Of a stretch of 64,000 nt of DNA, positions 8,432 to 16,209 are shown piece by piece. Position numbers and translations under genes: made by a program. The notes under the pieces were generated by a model. That model was not told where the DNA came from. It saw only the letters and a program-made list of their open reading frames with translations, and searched no databases. Position 1 is the stretch's first letter. Each line of letters begins with the position of its first letter. Source of the stretch: Paenibacillus catalpae (GTDB taxonomy: Bacteria; Bacillota; Bacilli; Paenibacillales; Paenibacillaceae); assembly GCF_900112695.1 (NCBI RefSeq), contig NZ_FOMT01000004.1, forward strand, positions 620,001-684,000, read 5' to 3'.

Positions 8432-9163
8432 TTAGAGCAGCAGCTGGGCCAACTCTTCATAGCTTGCTGCAATATGATTGGGGATATGCTCCTCCGATTC
8501 GGGGCTTGCCCCCCGGTGGTTGAACCAGATGACCGACCAACCGGCTTCCCGTGCGCCAATGACGTCATTACGCCACGAGTCGCCGATATAAATGCTGTTC
8601 TCCGGCTTGGTTCCGGTCGCTTCATTCACGTGGTGAAAGACCCGCGTATCCGGCTTGTCCCATCCAACCTTGCCGGATATGAACTGCCGCCCGGGCGGGA
8701 TCAGATGATCAAGCTCCATCGCCCGGATTTTGCGGAGCTGATGATTCTCGGCTCCATTAGTCAGCAATCCTACTACATAACCAGTTTTTACCAGCCGTTC
8801 AATCAGCTCTTTGGCTCCTTCAAACATCGTAATGTTGAACTGGCAGCCGATATAAGCAGCCTGCATGGCCGAAGCCTGTTCTTCGCTGAGCCTAATGCCA
8901 AACTCCGCAAGGGACAGCTCGAACCTCCTGCGTCGCATCAGCTCCGTGCTCGCCCCGTTTTCCATGACGCCTGCCCCGCCCATCTCCAGCGACAGCTTAT
9001 CGCTATAGTAACGCATCCGGTGATAGGCCTCTTCGTAAGGGAAGCCTTCCCGCTCGCCAACAATAGCGATTACGGCTTGACGGAAGGGGGACAAATGATC
9101 GTATAACGTATCGTCCACGTCGAAAAAGACGCCTTTTCTCTCCAGCTTCAATTCTTGTGTCAT
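8432..9163 (-). CDS. HAD-superfamily phosphatase (YjjG-like)
   Basis: This haloacid-dehalogenase-type hydrolase has about 243 residues. Motif I is FFDVDDTLYD near residue 14 (nucleophile Asp and acid Asp), motif II is GLLTNGA (Thr/Ser), motif III is the Lys in ISGKVGWDKPD, and motif IV is YIGDSWRNDV. The helical cap between motifs I and II is of the C1 type, which points to small phosphomonoesters such as nucleotides or sugar phosphates. The start codon is uncertain: the ATG at 9163 has GAGAGGAG about 15 bases upstream, and a TTG lies closer. It is a separate unit with a strong terminator after it. The precise substrate is unknown. Confidence 0.85.
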   Translation of the reverse strand: MTQELKLERKGVFFDVDDTLYDHLSPFRQAVIAIVGEREGFPYEEAYHRMRYYSDKLSLEMGGAGVMENGASTELMRRRRFELSLAEFGIRLSEEQASAMQAAYIGCQFNITMFEGAKELIERLVKTGYVVGLLTNGAENHQLRKIRAMELDHLIPPGRQFISGKVGWDKPDTRVFHHVNEATGTKPENSIYIGDSWRNDVIGAREAGWSVIWFNHRGASPESEEHIPNHIAASYEELAQLLL

Positions 9164-9218
9164 AACAGGTTGCAACCGCTCCTCTCTTGCTATGCCCTTA
9201 TTGTAACATTGGATCGGC

Positions 9219-9249
9219 AAAAGACCCAGCCATAGGAATGGCCGGGCCT
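9219..9249 (-). terminator. Terminator of the FtsH-like gene
   Basis: The arms GACCCAGCCAT (9223-9233) and ATGGCCGGGCC (9238-9248) pair with small mismatches. On the minus strand a short T run follows the stem. Confidence 0.65.
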
Positions 9250-9259
9250 CTCTATACGC

Positions 9260-11041
9260 TTATGACTCCGGTTCCCGGTGATCGGGATCGGAATCCGGCG
9301 GTGCCTCGCCGTCTTCTTGCTCCATGTCTTCATCTATCGCTTCCGTCACAGTCTCCTTCGCCTCCTTGGCTGCAGCCGGAGCGGAAGCGAACAACTTAAC
9401 CTCGGGCGGCTCCGGACGGTCCCGGCCGTACAGGTCACGATAGATCTGCTCGATCTCCTCGCCCGTCAAATCCCCGTGCCGCAGCAGCTCTTCGGCGATC
9501 TTATGAACAAAGTCGGCATGATCCCGCACAAGCTTCTTCACCTGCTGCATCTGATCCTTCAGCAGCTCATTAATTTGCGGACGCAAAGCCTTCAGCGCAT
9601 CCATCCGCGAGCCGGCGGCAAGGAAGCTGTACAGCTCATCTCCCATCCCGACCATGCCCAGATACGCTCCGGCGCTTTCCGTTGCTTGTCGAAGGTCAGA
9701 GGTAACCCCGTTCAGCTTCTTGCCGAGGAACTCTTCCTCTACGGCGCGGGCAGCCAGGCAGACCTGAATATGAGCGAGAATCTCGCTGTCGCTCCGGTTA
9801 TACCGCTCATGCGTCGGCTTCGTAGCCGCTAGCCCAAGCGATCCGCCGCGGCGGATAATGGTAACCTTCCACACGCGATCGTGCGGCTTAAGCAGAAATT
9901 GTGCAACCGCGTGGCCTGCTTCGTGATAAGCCACATTCCGCTTCTCATCATCCTTCATGGAGCGAAGCGGCTGCTTGAGCCCCCATTCATACGTCTCCAT
10001 CGCGGCGCGGAAATCTTCATAGCCCGCTTCCTGCGCACCCCGCTGATGTGCAATAACAACCGCTTCATTAACGATATGCTTGATCTGTGCCGGGCTGTAT
10101 CCGATCGTATCCATGGCAGCCTTCTCCGGCGTAAGCGTAGGATCGCATTTCACCTTACGGAGATAGTACCCGAACACGTCTACACGCCCGTCATAATCCG
10201 GCGAATCCACCCACAGCTGACGGTCGAAGCGGCCGGGACGAAGCAAAGCCTGATCCAGCACATCCGGCAGGTTCGTTGCCGCAATGGTCAGCACCGGCGG
10301 ACGCTCTGCCTTCCTCCGCAGCAGGCCAAGCGAACGAAGGAGCTTCTTGAACTTGGAGCTGTCGAGGTTCGGAGGGTCCATCTGCAGGAGCAGCTCATTC
10401 AGCAGTCCTGTTCCGCCGCCCATCCCGAACATCCCCATGCCGCCACCGCCGCCTTGCCTGCTCATGCCAATGGCATCCACTTCATCTATGAAGATAATGC
10501 AGGCTCCATAGATATTAGCCAGCTTGCGGGCTTTCTTATAAATGCGCATGACCTTCAGGTTGCCGACACCAAAGAACATGTTCTGGAAGCTGGGAGCTGA
10601 AGCATAGGCGAACGGCACCTGAGCTTCATTTGCAATAACCTGTGCCAAATAGGATTTCCCTGTTCCCGGCGGTCCGCACAGCAGAAGGCCTCTAATGGCT
10701 TCGCCGCCCATCCGTTTGAAATCCTTCACGCCCTTCAGCAGGCTGACAATTTTCTTGGCATTCTCCACGATCTCCGGGTTGCCCCGATAATCGTCCCAAG
10801 TAGCGCCCGTCTCACCCGGCAATACCCAATAGGTCCGGCCTCTCGCAAGGAACCAGAACAAGGCAACAAATTGGATAATGATGAAGACGACAGCAAACAG
10901 CAGCTGAAATAAGAAGCTGGCAACAGTAAGCGCAACTCCCCACGCCGGTGGTCCTCCTGCCCATAAAAGCCAAACAAGGATGATGAGGACTACGAGTCTG
11001 AGGAGGAATCTACGCCACTTGATCCACTGATAACTCCTCAT
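9260..11041 (-). CDS. FtsH-like membrane AAA+ zinc metalloprotease lacking the extracellular domain
   Basis: This 593-residue membrane protease has two hydrophobic segments at about residues 10-30 and 38-68 separated by only a few residues, so the extracellular domain found in ordinary FtsH is missing. The AAA module follows: Walker A GPPGTGKS (about 123-130), pore loop FFGVG, Walker B IIFIDEVDAIG, a Gly/Met-rich loop after it, an extra basic stretch (SSKFKKLLRSLGLLRRK), and sensor/arginine finger LLRPGRFDRQ. The M41 protease has HEAGH at about 373-377. The C-terminus is acidic and proline-rich. It should be a hexameric membrane-bound ATP-driven protease. The start at 11041 follows AAAAGGAAGTGA. 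Because of the missing outer domain and the insertions it is probably a paralogue of the housekeeping FtsH. Confidence 0.85.
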   Translation of the reverse strand: MRSYQWIKWRRFLLRLVVLIILVWLLWAGGPPAWGVALTVASFLFQLLFAVVFIIIQFVALFWFLARGRTYWVLPGETGATWDDYRGNPEIVENAKKIVSLLKGVKDFKRMGGEAIRGLLLCGPPGTGKSYLAQVIANEAQVPFAYASAPSFQNMFFGVGNLKVMRIYKKARKLANIYGACIIFIDEVDAIGMSRQGGGGGMGMFGMGGGTGLLNELLLQMDPPNLDSSKFKKLLRSLGLLRRKAERPPVLTIAATNLPDVLDQALLRPGRFDRQLWVDSPDYDGRVDVFGYYLRKVKCDPTLTPEKAAMDTIGYSPAQIKHIVNEAVVIAHQRGAQEAGYEDFRAAMETYEWGLKQPLRSMKDDEKRNVAYHEAGHAVAQFLLKPHDRVWKVTIIRRGGSLGLAATKPTHERYNRSDSEILAHIQVCLAARAVEEEFLGKKLNGVTSDLRQATESAGAYLGMVGMGDELYSFLAAGSRMDALKALRPQINELLKDQMQQVKKLVRDHADFVHKIAEELLRHGDLTGEEIEQIYRDLYGRDRPEPPEVKLFASAPAAAKEAKETVTEAIDEDMEQEDGEAPPDSDPDHREPES

Positions 11042-11164
11042 GGCTTCACTTCCTTTTAAGGTATGCCTTATTCTATGAAACGGCATACCGCGCCATGACT
11101 AACATTCTTGCGAAGCATCAGCCGGAAGAAGAGTAACGTGCTCTGTCAGATGGACGAACATGTC

Positions 11165-11647
11165 TTAATAGCCAAGCTCCTTCAGGATGCGGGACAAGGT
11201 GCGCAGACGTTCTCCGTTCAGCTCGTCATCGTCGCTCAGCGCCTGGCTGAACAGCTTGATATCCTGGTTAATCTTTTCATTATCCGTGCATACGGAGACT
11301 GTCATTGCATCCCCTTGCAGGCCAATGCGGTCAATAACCGGCTGCTCCGGATCGTACAGATTTTCATACCGGTAAGAATCCTCGCGGAAATGCTGCATCG
11401 AACGAGCAACCAGAATCGCAAGATCCAGTACGCGGTGAAGCGGCAGCTCTTCGGATTGGCGCGACCATTTCTCCCCGGTATACCGCCATACCTTCGCCGA
11501 GATTTCAACCTTGCCTCTGTCATTCCATTGGGCCAGCCCAAGAGACAGCCCTTTCGCATCGGTATGTTCCGCGTATCTGCCGTCTACCTGCTCGTAATTT
11601 TCAGAGATAATAACCGGCTTGTGCTTCAACGTTGTTGGGATTTTCAT
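11165..11647 (-). CDS. Conserved 160-residue protein (possibly DUF6530 type)
   Basis: This cytoplasmic protein of 160 residues has no signal peptide or membrane segment. It contains conserved-looking blocks, GLSLGLAQWNDRGKVEISAK and EELPLHRVLDLAILVARSMQ, and ends in RLRTLSRILKELGY. From memory this pattern belongs to a family of unknown function seen in Firmicutes (DUF6530), but I could not check that. The start at 11647 follows GAGGAATG. It is monocistronic and lies between the FtsH-like gene and a decayed adhesin gene. No catalytic motif is evident and no function is proposed. Confidence 0.65.
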   Translation of the reverse strand: MKIPTTLKHKPVIISENYEQVDGRYAEHTDAKGLSLGLAQWNDRGKVEISAKVWRYTGEKWSRQSEELPLHRVLDLAILVARSMQHFREDSYRYENLYDPEQPVIDRIGLQGDAMTVSVCTDNEKINQDIKLFSQALSDDDELNGERLRTLSRILKELGY

Positions 11648-11784
11648 AATTCCATTCCTCCATCATTTCAAGTTTAGATGTATGAACATTGATTGATTAC
11701 TAAATTACTAAATTAGTAGTTCGATTATACTGTACCTGTCTTCCCATCGTCAAATCTATGTACCTGCCGGTTAACGTCAACCAT

Positions 11785-11809
11785 CCGCTGTCTCAAAGGG
11801 AGACAGCGG
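11785..11809. terminator. Hairpin between the adhesin pseudogene and the 11165-11647 gene
   Basis: CCGCTGTCTC and GAGACAGCGG form a perfect 10-base stem with a very short loop. There is no T run on either side, so its role as a terminator is uncertain. Confidence 0.4.
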
Positions 11810-11825
11810 ATACTGATTCATCACT

Positions 11826-12487
11826 TTATTTCAATAAAATAGCGATAAGCGAGGCATGAATCCGCTTTAGCACCCGGTAACCGGGCTCTGCCGCCGTTGC
11901 CCTTTCTTCCGCATCCGGCTTGCAATAGCCATTCACTTCGCAAATACCGTCATCATAGACTGCCAGCTTGCCCATTAACCCCACGGCCACCCATTCCCGC
12001 CGCTTCCTGCGGGGAACGTAAGTCCGCCCAGGGTCACACTGCTCGTCGATAATCGGGCTGCCTCCCGCATCAAGAAGAGGTCTTCCGAATTCATCCTTCT
12101 TATACTGCCCGCTCCACGCCAGATCGCCCCTCCGGTGCTCGTATTCAACCCTCCAGCGAAGGAGTTAAGTCCATTGGCAAGGGTACTATCGCCAATGGCA
12201 AAGGAATGGTCACCCGTTGCCTGCGTGAAGTTACCGCCTGCAAAGGAATTTAAGCCTGCAGCTTGCGTCCGGTTTCCCATTCCGTGCGCATTATCGTTAC
12301 TGGCAACGGTAAAGCTTCCCTCCGCATGCGCATTATTGCTCGTAGCCTGCATATTAAAGCCTTGGGCATGCGAGGCGTCGCCTTGCGCCAGCGTGCCGTT
12401 GCCTTCCGCATGCGACTGCGCTCCTGTTGCCTGTGTGCTTAAACCTTCTCTCACCGAGCGGACAGCGTATTCCGGGTACTGCGTCAT
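11826..12487 (-). pseudogene. Frameshifted Hep/Hag-repeat adhesin with peptidase_G2 remnant
   Basis: The first frame (12487 to 11975) encodes MTQYPEYAVRSV, then YadA-head-like 14-residue repeats of the form AxGxxSxAxGxxT, up to GGLNTSTGGAIW. After that the in-frame tail is meaningless, but the +1 frame continues with WSGQYKKDEFGRPL, YVPRRKRREWVAVGLMGK, VNGYCKP, and GYRVLKRI, and ends at a stop at 11826-11828. That tail is the C-terminal half of the peptidase_G2 intramolecular chaperone/autoprotease domain that follows such beta-roll repeats in phage and spore-surface proteins. The N-terminal half of the domain is absent, so an internal deletion joined the halves out of frame. The product is therefore probably inactive. 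Confidence 0.75.
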
Positions 12488-12572
12488 CTAATCCTGTAAC
12501 GGTGCTGATTCTGGATAACAAGGAATAACAAAACGCGGCTATATGGAAAAAAGAAAGGTATCAAAAACGCAG

Positions 12573-12611
12573 AAAAGGACGGAGCAGCTATACAGCTCTC
12601 CGTCCTTTTTT
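12573..12611. terminator. Terminator after hxlR-type gene
   Basis: AAAAGGACGGAG and CTCCGTCCTTTTTT form a 12-base stem followed by T residues, and it reads in both directions. It lies just downstream of the HxlR gene on the minus strand. Confidence 0.8.
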
Positions 12612-12621
12612 GTGCCCATCA

Positions 12622-12993
12622 TTAATCATCTAAATTATTAAGCCCGTTGTCCTCCAGTACGGCCGCTTTCGAGCCAAACTCTTTAATAATATGCCGCTCT
12701 CCCCAATTGCATAAGGAATCGAGGATCGGGCGAAGACTATCTCCATATGGCGTCAGCTCGTACTCGACCTTTGGCGGCACCTGATTGTAGACGATCCGGT
12801 TCACAATGCCGTCCTCCTCCAGCTCCCTTAATTGCTGGGTCAGCATCTTTTGCGTTATGGATGGCATTAATCGTTTGAAGTCGCTTGTTCTTTTCTTGCC
12901 ATGCGTCAGATGACACAGAATTACGCATTTCCACTTGCCGCCAATCACTTCGAGTGTTGCTTCAACGGATATGTTGTACTTTTTCTCTCCCAT
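12622..12993 (-). CDS. HxlR-family transcriptional regulator
   Basis: This 123-residue winged-helix regulator is full length for the HxlR family. It shows VEATLEVIGGKWKCVILCHL at residues about 10-30, FKRLMPSITQKMLTQQLREL (recognition helix) and the wing VPPKVEYELTPYGDSL, with a C-terminal dimer helix. It is divergent from an MFS efflux gene, and the 160 bases between them hold three repeated palindromic sites. HxlR proteins sense reactive carbonyls, disulfide stress or xenobiotics, and the downstream aldo/keto reductase fits such a role. It probably represses or activates the MFS gene and itself. The inducer is unknown. Confidence 0.9.
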   Translation of the reverse strand: MGEKKYNISVEATLEVIGGKWKCVILCHLTHGKKRTSDFKRLMPSITQKMLTQQLRELEEDGIVNRIVYNQVPPKVEYELTPYGDSLRPILDSLCNWGERHIIKEFGSKAAVLEDNGLNNLDD

Positions 12994-13018
12994 TGCTTAC
13001 AGCCTCCTGTTCCATAGG

Positions 13019-13068
13019 TACTTTTTAGTGCCTACATTACTTTTTAGTATCTATATTACAAAATAGTG
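13019..13068. promoter_or_regulatory. Three phased HxlR-type sites in the divergent promoter region
   Basis: TACTTTTTAGTG (13019-13030), TACTTTTTAGTA (13038-13049) and TACAAAATAGTG (13057-13068) begin exactly 19 bases apart. The middle copy is a perfect palindrome, TACT-TTTT-AGTA. The position between the divergent HxlR and MFS genes fits cooperative binding of the regulator. Confidence 0.65.
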
Positions 13069-13153
13069 CGTACTAGTCACAGCGACTCATTGCCTCCATA
13101 ATAGCACTTACCGGCCGATCAACACAACAATATGAAATATGGGGAGTGCAAAC

Positions 13154-14365
13154 ATGGTTACAGCAAAAAGTCGTACAGCACTGGCGCTGCTGGCGCTCGC
13201 GATCAGCTCTTTTGCCATCGGAACGACAGAGTTCATTAGTGTTGGACTCTTGCCTTTAATCTCGGAAGATCTGGATGTATCCGTTACAACAGCGGGTTTA
13301 TCCGTTACTTTATATGCAGTAGGCGTTACGGTAGGGGCTCCGCTGCTTACCGCTCTTACTTCAAGGGTACCGCGCAAGACGCTGCTTATCGCTATTATGG
13401 TTATCTTTATCTTGGGCAATGGCCTCGCGGCCATGTCCGGCAGCATCGCTATGCTGCTTATTGCCCGCGTCATCTCTTCCTTCTCGCATGGCGTGTTTAT
13501 GTCTATCGGTTCCACGATTGCTGCCGAGCTTGTCTCCGAGGACCGCAGAGCAAGTGCGATTGCGATGATGTTCTCCGGCCTAACGGTCGCTACCGTTACC
13601 GGGGTGCCGCTTGGGACTCTGCTTGGTCAGCATGCCGGCTGGCGGGCCGCCTTTATTGCCATTGCCGTAATTGGGGCGATCGCTCTAATTGCGAATATGA
13701 TTCTCGTTCCAAACACGCTGCGCAAAGGCAACCGAACGAAGCTGAGCGAGCCCTTCAAAGTACTGAAGAACGGCCGGTTACTGCTCGCTTTTGCCATTAC
13801 CATGCTCGGGTACGGCGGTACCTTCGTCGTCTTCACTTATCTGTCTCCGCTGCTCCACGATATCACCGGGTTTAAGGAGAGTACGATTGCGGGCATTCTG
13901 GTCCTGTATGGGATTGCGATTGCGATTGGCAATCTGATCGGCGGCAAAGCAGCCAACAAGAAGCCGTTATCGGCTCTGCTCGTGATGTTCATCCTCCAGG
14001 CTATTATCCTGCTGGTGTTGACGTTCACGGCGCCATACGCCGCAGCTGCATTAGTAACGATAACATTGATGGGCCTCTTGGCCTTCATGAATGTTCCCGG
14101 TCTTCAAATGTATGTTGTTCTGCTCGCGGAACGATATATGCCCAAATCAATCGATGTCGTCTCTGCCCTGAACATCTCGGCCTTTAACGCCGGCATCGCT
14201 ATTGGTGCCTACGTCGGCGGTATTATTACCGACGAGCTTGGCCTGATCCATACCCCTTGGATCGGCGCGATTATGGTGCTTGGCGCCGTTCTTCTGACGG
14301 CGTGGAGTCGCTCGCTCGAGAAAAAGGATACGGAAGGCAATCAACCGATTAAAGCTTCCGCTTAA
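13154..14365 (+). CDS. MFS transporter (DHA1 efflux family)
   Basis: This 403-residue transporter has 12 predicted membrane segments. The N-terminus SSFAIGTTEFISVGLLPLI and the loop TSRVPRKTLLI between helices 2 and 3 are typical of DHA1 arabinose-efflux/drug-export permeases, as is the motif-C-like region GVPLGTLLGQHAGWRAAF in helix 5. It should export a small organic molecule by proton antiport. The ATG at 13154 is chosen over the one at 13139 because GGGGAG then lies at good spacing. It is divergent from the HxlR regulator and followed, after a repeated structured spacer, by an aldo/keto reductase, so efflux and detoxification may be induced together. Confidence 0.88.
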   Translation: MVTAKSRTALALLALAISSFAIGTTEFISVGLLPLISEDLDVSVTTAGLSVTLYAVGVTVGAPLLTALTSRVPRKTLLIAIMVIFILGNGLAAMSGSIAMLLIARVISSFSHGVFMSIGSTIAAELVSEDRRASAIAMMFSGLTVATVTGVPLGTLLGQHAGWRAAFIAIAVIGAIALIANMILVPNTLRKGNRTKLSEPFKVLKNGRLLLAFAITMLGYGGTFVVFTYLSPLLHDITGFKESTIAGILVLYGIAIAIGNLIGGKAANKKPLSALLVMFILQAIILLVLTFTAPYAAAALVTITLMGLLAFMNVPGLQMYVVLLAERYMPKSIDVVSALNISAFNAGIAIGAYVGGIITDELGLIHTPWIGAIMVLGAVLLTAWSRSLEKKDTEGNQPIKASA

Positions 14366-14384
14366 GCAGTAATTCATTAAAGCC

Positions 14385-14523
14385 GCATGCTTTTATGAAG
14401 CATGAATCACCACGAACGGCCGCGCTCGGGCCATTTGGGTGACAATTCATTTAGTTCATGCTTTCGAAGTATGAATCATCACAAATGGCCTTAAAGCGGC
14501 CATCTGGGTGACAATTCATTTTA
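14385..14523. repeat. Tandem pair of about 69-base structured repeats
   Basis: Copy 1 (about 14385-14453) and copy 2 (about 14454-14523) share GCTTT, GAAG, ATGAATCA, GGCC, GGGTGACAATTCATTT in the same order. Within each copy ATGAATCACC can pair with GGGTGACAATTCAT around an inner GGCC-rich stem. They fill the gap between the MFS and aldo/keto reductase genes and end at the latter's ribosome binding site. Confidence 0.7.
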
Positions 14524-14536
14524 GGAGGATATTCTA

Positions 14537-15379
14537 ATGACAACAGCAATAAACGATAAAGTAATACTGCAAAACGGCGTAGCCATGCCTTGGCTTGGCC
14601 TTGGCGTATTCCAAGTGGAGGATGGCAGCGTCGTTGTTAACTCCGTTAAAGACGCAATCAAGAACGGCTACCGCAGCATCGATACTGCAGCGATCTATGA
14701 TAATGAAGCCGGCGTTGGCCAAGGCATCCGCGAAGCGATTGCTGAGCATGGCGTGACAAGAGAAAAGCTCTTCATTACTTCGAAGGTATGGAACGCTGAT
14801 CTTGGCTATGAGTCGACGCTTGCCGCTTTCGAGACAAGCCTGAACAAGCTTGGTCTGGACTACCTGGATCTGTATCTTATCCACTGGCCGGTAGAAGGCA
14901 AATATAAGGACGCATGGCGTGCGCTTGAGACCCTTTACAAGCAAGGCCGCGTTAAAGCGATTGGCGTCAGCAACTTCCATGTTCATCACCTGCAGGATCT
15001 GATGAAGGATGCGGAGATTATGCCGATGGTCGATCAGGTGGAATATCATCCGATGCTTGCCCAGCATGAGCTTCGCGCCTTTACGCGTGAGCATAATATT
15101 CAACTGGAGGCTTGGTCCCCCCTTATGCAGGGTCAACTGCTGGATCACCCGGTATTAAGCTCGATTGCGTCCAAACATGGCAAATCGGTTGCTCAAGTCA
15201 TTATCCGCTGGGATCTGCAGAACGGCGTGGTTACCATTCCAAAATCCATTAAAGAATCACGTATTATCGAGAACGGCAACGTATTTGATTTCGAGCTGTC
15301 GGCTGACGAAATGGCTCAAATCGATGCCCTGAACGAAGACAAACGGGTAGGTCCGGACCCGGACAACTTCGATTTCTAA
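14537..15379 (+). CDS. Aldo/keto reductase (YvgN/2,5-diketogluconate reductase type)
   Basis: This is a 280-residue NADPH-dependent reductase. The family motifs are GVAMPWLGLGVFQV, the tetrad regions SIDTAAIYDNE (Asp, Tyr), TSKVWNAD (Lys) and LIHWPVEGKY (His), AIGVSNFHVHHL, and the cofactor motif TIPKSIKESRI. Members of this clade act on methylglyoxal and other reactive carbonyls. The ATG at 14537 has AGGAGG at ideal spacing. It follows the MFS gene in the same direction behind a repeated structured spacer, and an efficient terminator follows it. Together with the HxlR regulator this suggests a reactive-carbonyl response unit; the substrate is inferred. Confidence 0.9.
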   Translation: MTTAINDKVILQNGVAMPWLGLGVFQVEDGSVVVNSVKDAIKNGYRSIDTAAIYDNEAGVGQGIREAIAEHGVTREKLFITSKVWNADLGYESTLAAFETSLNKLGLDYLDLYLIHWPVEGKYKDAWRALETLYKQGRVKAIGVSNFHVHHLQDLMKDAEIMPMVDQVEYHPMLAQHELRAFTREHNIQLEAWSPLMQGQLLDHPVLSSIASKHGKSVAQVIIRWDLQNGVVTIPKSIKESRIIENGNVFDFELSADEMAQIDALNEDKRVGPDPDNFDF

Positions 15380-15402
15380 AAAGGCTTGTTCATACAATAG
15401 AC

Positions 15403-15440
15403 AAACCAGGCACGCCTCTTTAGGCTGGCCTGGTTTTTTT
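15403..15440 (+). terminator. Terminator of the aldo/keto reductase gene
   Basis: AAACCAGGCACGCC and GGCTGGCCTGGTTT pair around a short loop and are followed by a seven-T run. Confidence 0.85.
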
Positions 15441-15453
15441 GTTTGCTTTTTAA

Positions 15454-15507
15454 TTTATCACTTGATAAAATCTATCCAGCAGCATTAATTTATCAAACGA
15501 TAAATTA
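15454..15507. promoter_or_regulatory. Two TetR-type operators
   Basis: TTTATC-ACTT-GATAAA (15454-15469) and TTTATC-AAAC-GATAAA (15489-15504, extended to TAATTTATC...GATAAATTA) are palindromes whose centres are 35 bases apart. They sit immediately before the TetR gene, as expected for autoregulation of the TetR-MMPL operon. Confidence 0.8.
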
Positions 15508-15543
15508 GTGACTAAAGTATTCAAGACAGAAGGGAATCCTGCT

Positions 15544-16209
15544 ATGGGACGCAGAAAAAAACAGCCGCTTGACGAAGCAACCCGCTCCTTGATTATCAAG
15601 ACCGCCCATGATCTGTTCATGGAGCATGGCTACCGGGCAGTCACGACACGGCAGATCGCCAAAGCCAGCGGCTTGACGCAGCCGGCAATGTATCATTATT
15701 TTGCGGACAAAGAGGCGCTTTATACCGAAGTGCTGCGAACCGTCACGGAGCAGACAAAGACAGCCATGAATGAGATTATCCAGAGCGGCGGTTCAGTCCG
15801 GGAGAGGTTAATCAAGCTTGTTGCCTATATCCTGCTCTATATGCCCGATGATCTCAGCCAGATGGAAAGAGATATCCGGCATGAGCTTCAGCCGGAAACG
15901 CAGCAGCTTATTACAAGGTGGTGGCAGGAAAGCTATCTGTTGCCGATTGCCTCCTTGTTCGAAGAAGGACAGAAGAACGGCAGCCTCCAAGGCGGACTGC
16001 TCGATCCGATTCCATCCGCTTTCTTCCTGCTAAGCGTGATTCAACGCAAGCCGGGAGGCAGCGGCGGTCCCCTGCCAAAAGGCAGCAGCATTCCCGTTCC
16101 CGCAGAAGTAATAGCTGCCCGGACCGTCGATATTCTGTTGTTCGGCATGGCTTCGGAGGAAGGAAGACAAGAAGTTCATTACGGAAATAAAGGAGATGAG
16201 AAAGCATGA
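15544..16209 (+). CDS. TetR/AcrR-family transcriptional regulator
   Basis: This regulator has 221 residues. The N-terminal HTH (about 12-58) reads IIKTAHDLFMEHGYRAVTTR and QIAKASGLTQPAMYHYFADKEALY, a canonical TetR domain. The C-terminal ligand domain is helical and has an unusual loop, IQRKPGGSGGPLPKGSS, near residue 170. The ATG at 15544 follows GAAGGGAA; the earlier GTG has no site. Its stop overlaps the start of the MMPL gene (ATGA), so both proteins are made together. Two operators lie upstream. It should repress this exporter operon until a substrate binds. Confidence 0.9.
   Translation: MGRRKKQPLDEATRSLIIKTAHDLFMEHGYRAVTTRQIAKASGLTQPAMYHYFADKEALYTEVLRTVTEQTKTAMNEIIQSGGSVRERLIKLVAYILLYMPDDLSQMERDIRHELQPETQQLITRWWQESYLLPIASLFEEGQKNGSLQGGLLDPIPSAFFLLSVIQRKPGGSGGPLPKGSSIPVPAEVIAARTVDILLFGMASEEGRQEVHYGNKGDEKA

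Noticed and set aside
11975..12487. Treating the 170-residue repeat protein as an intact gene
   Set aside because: Its last 50 residues are out of frame with a clear peptidase_G2 C-terminus that continues to 11826.
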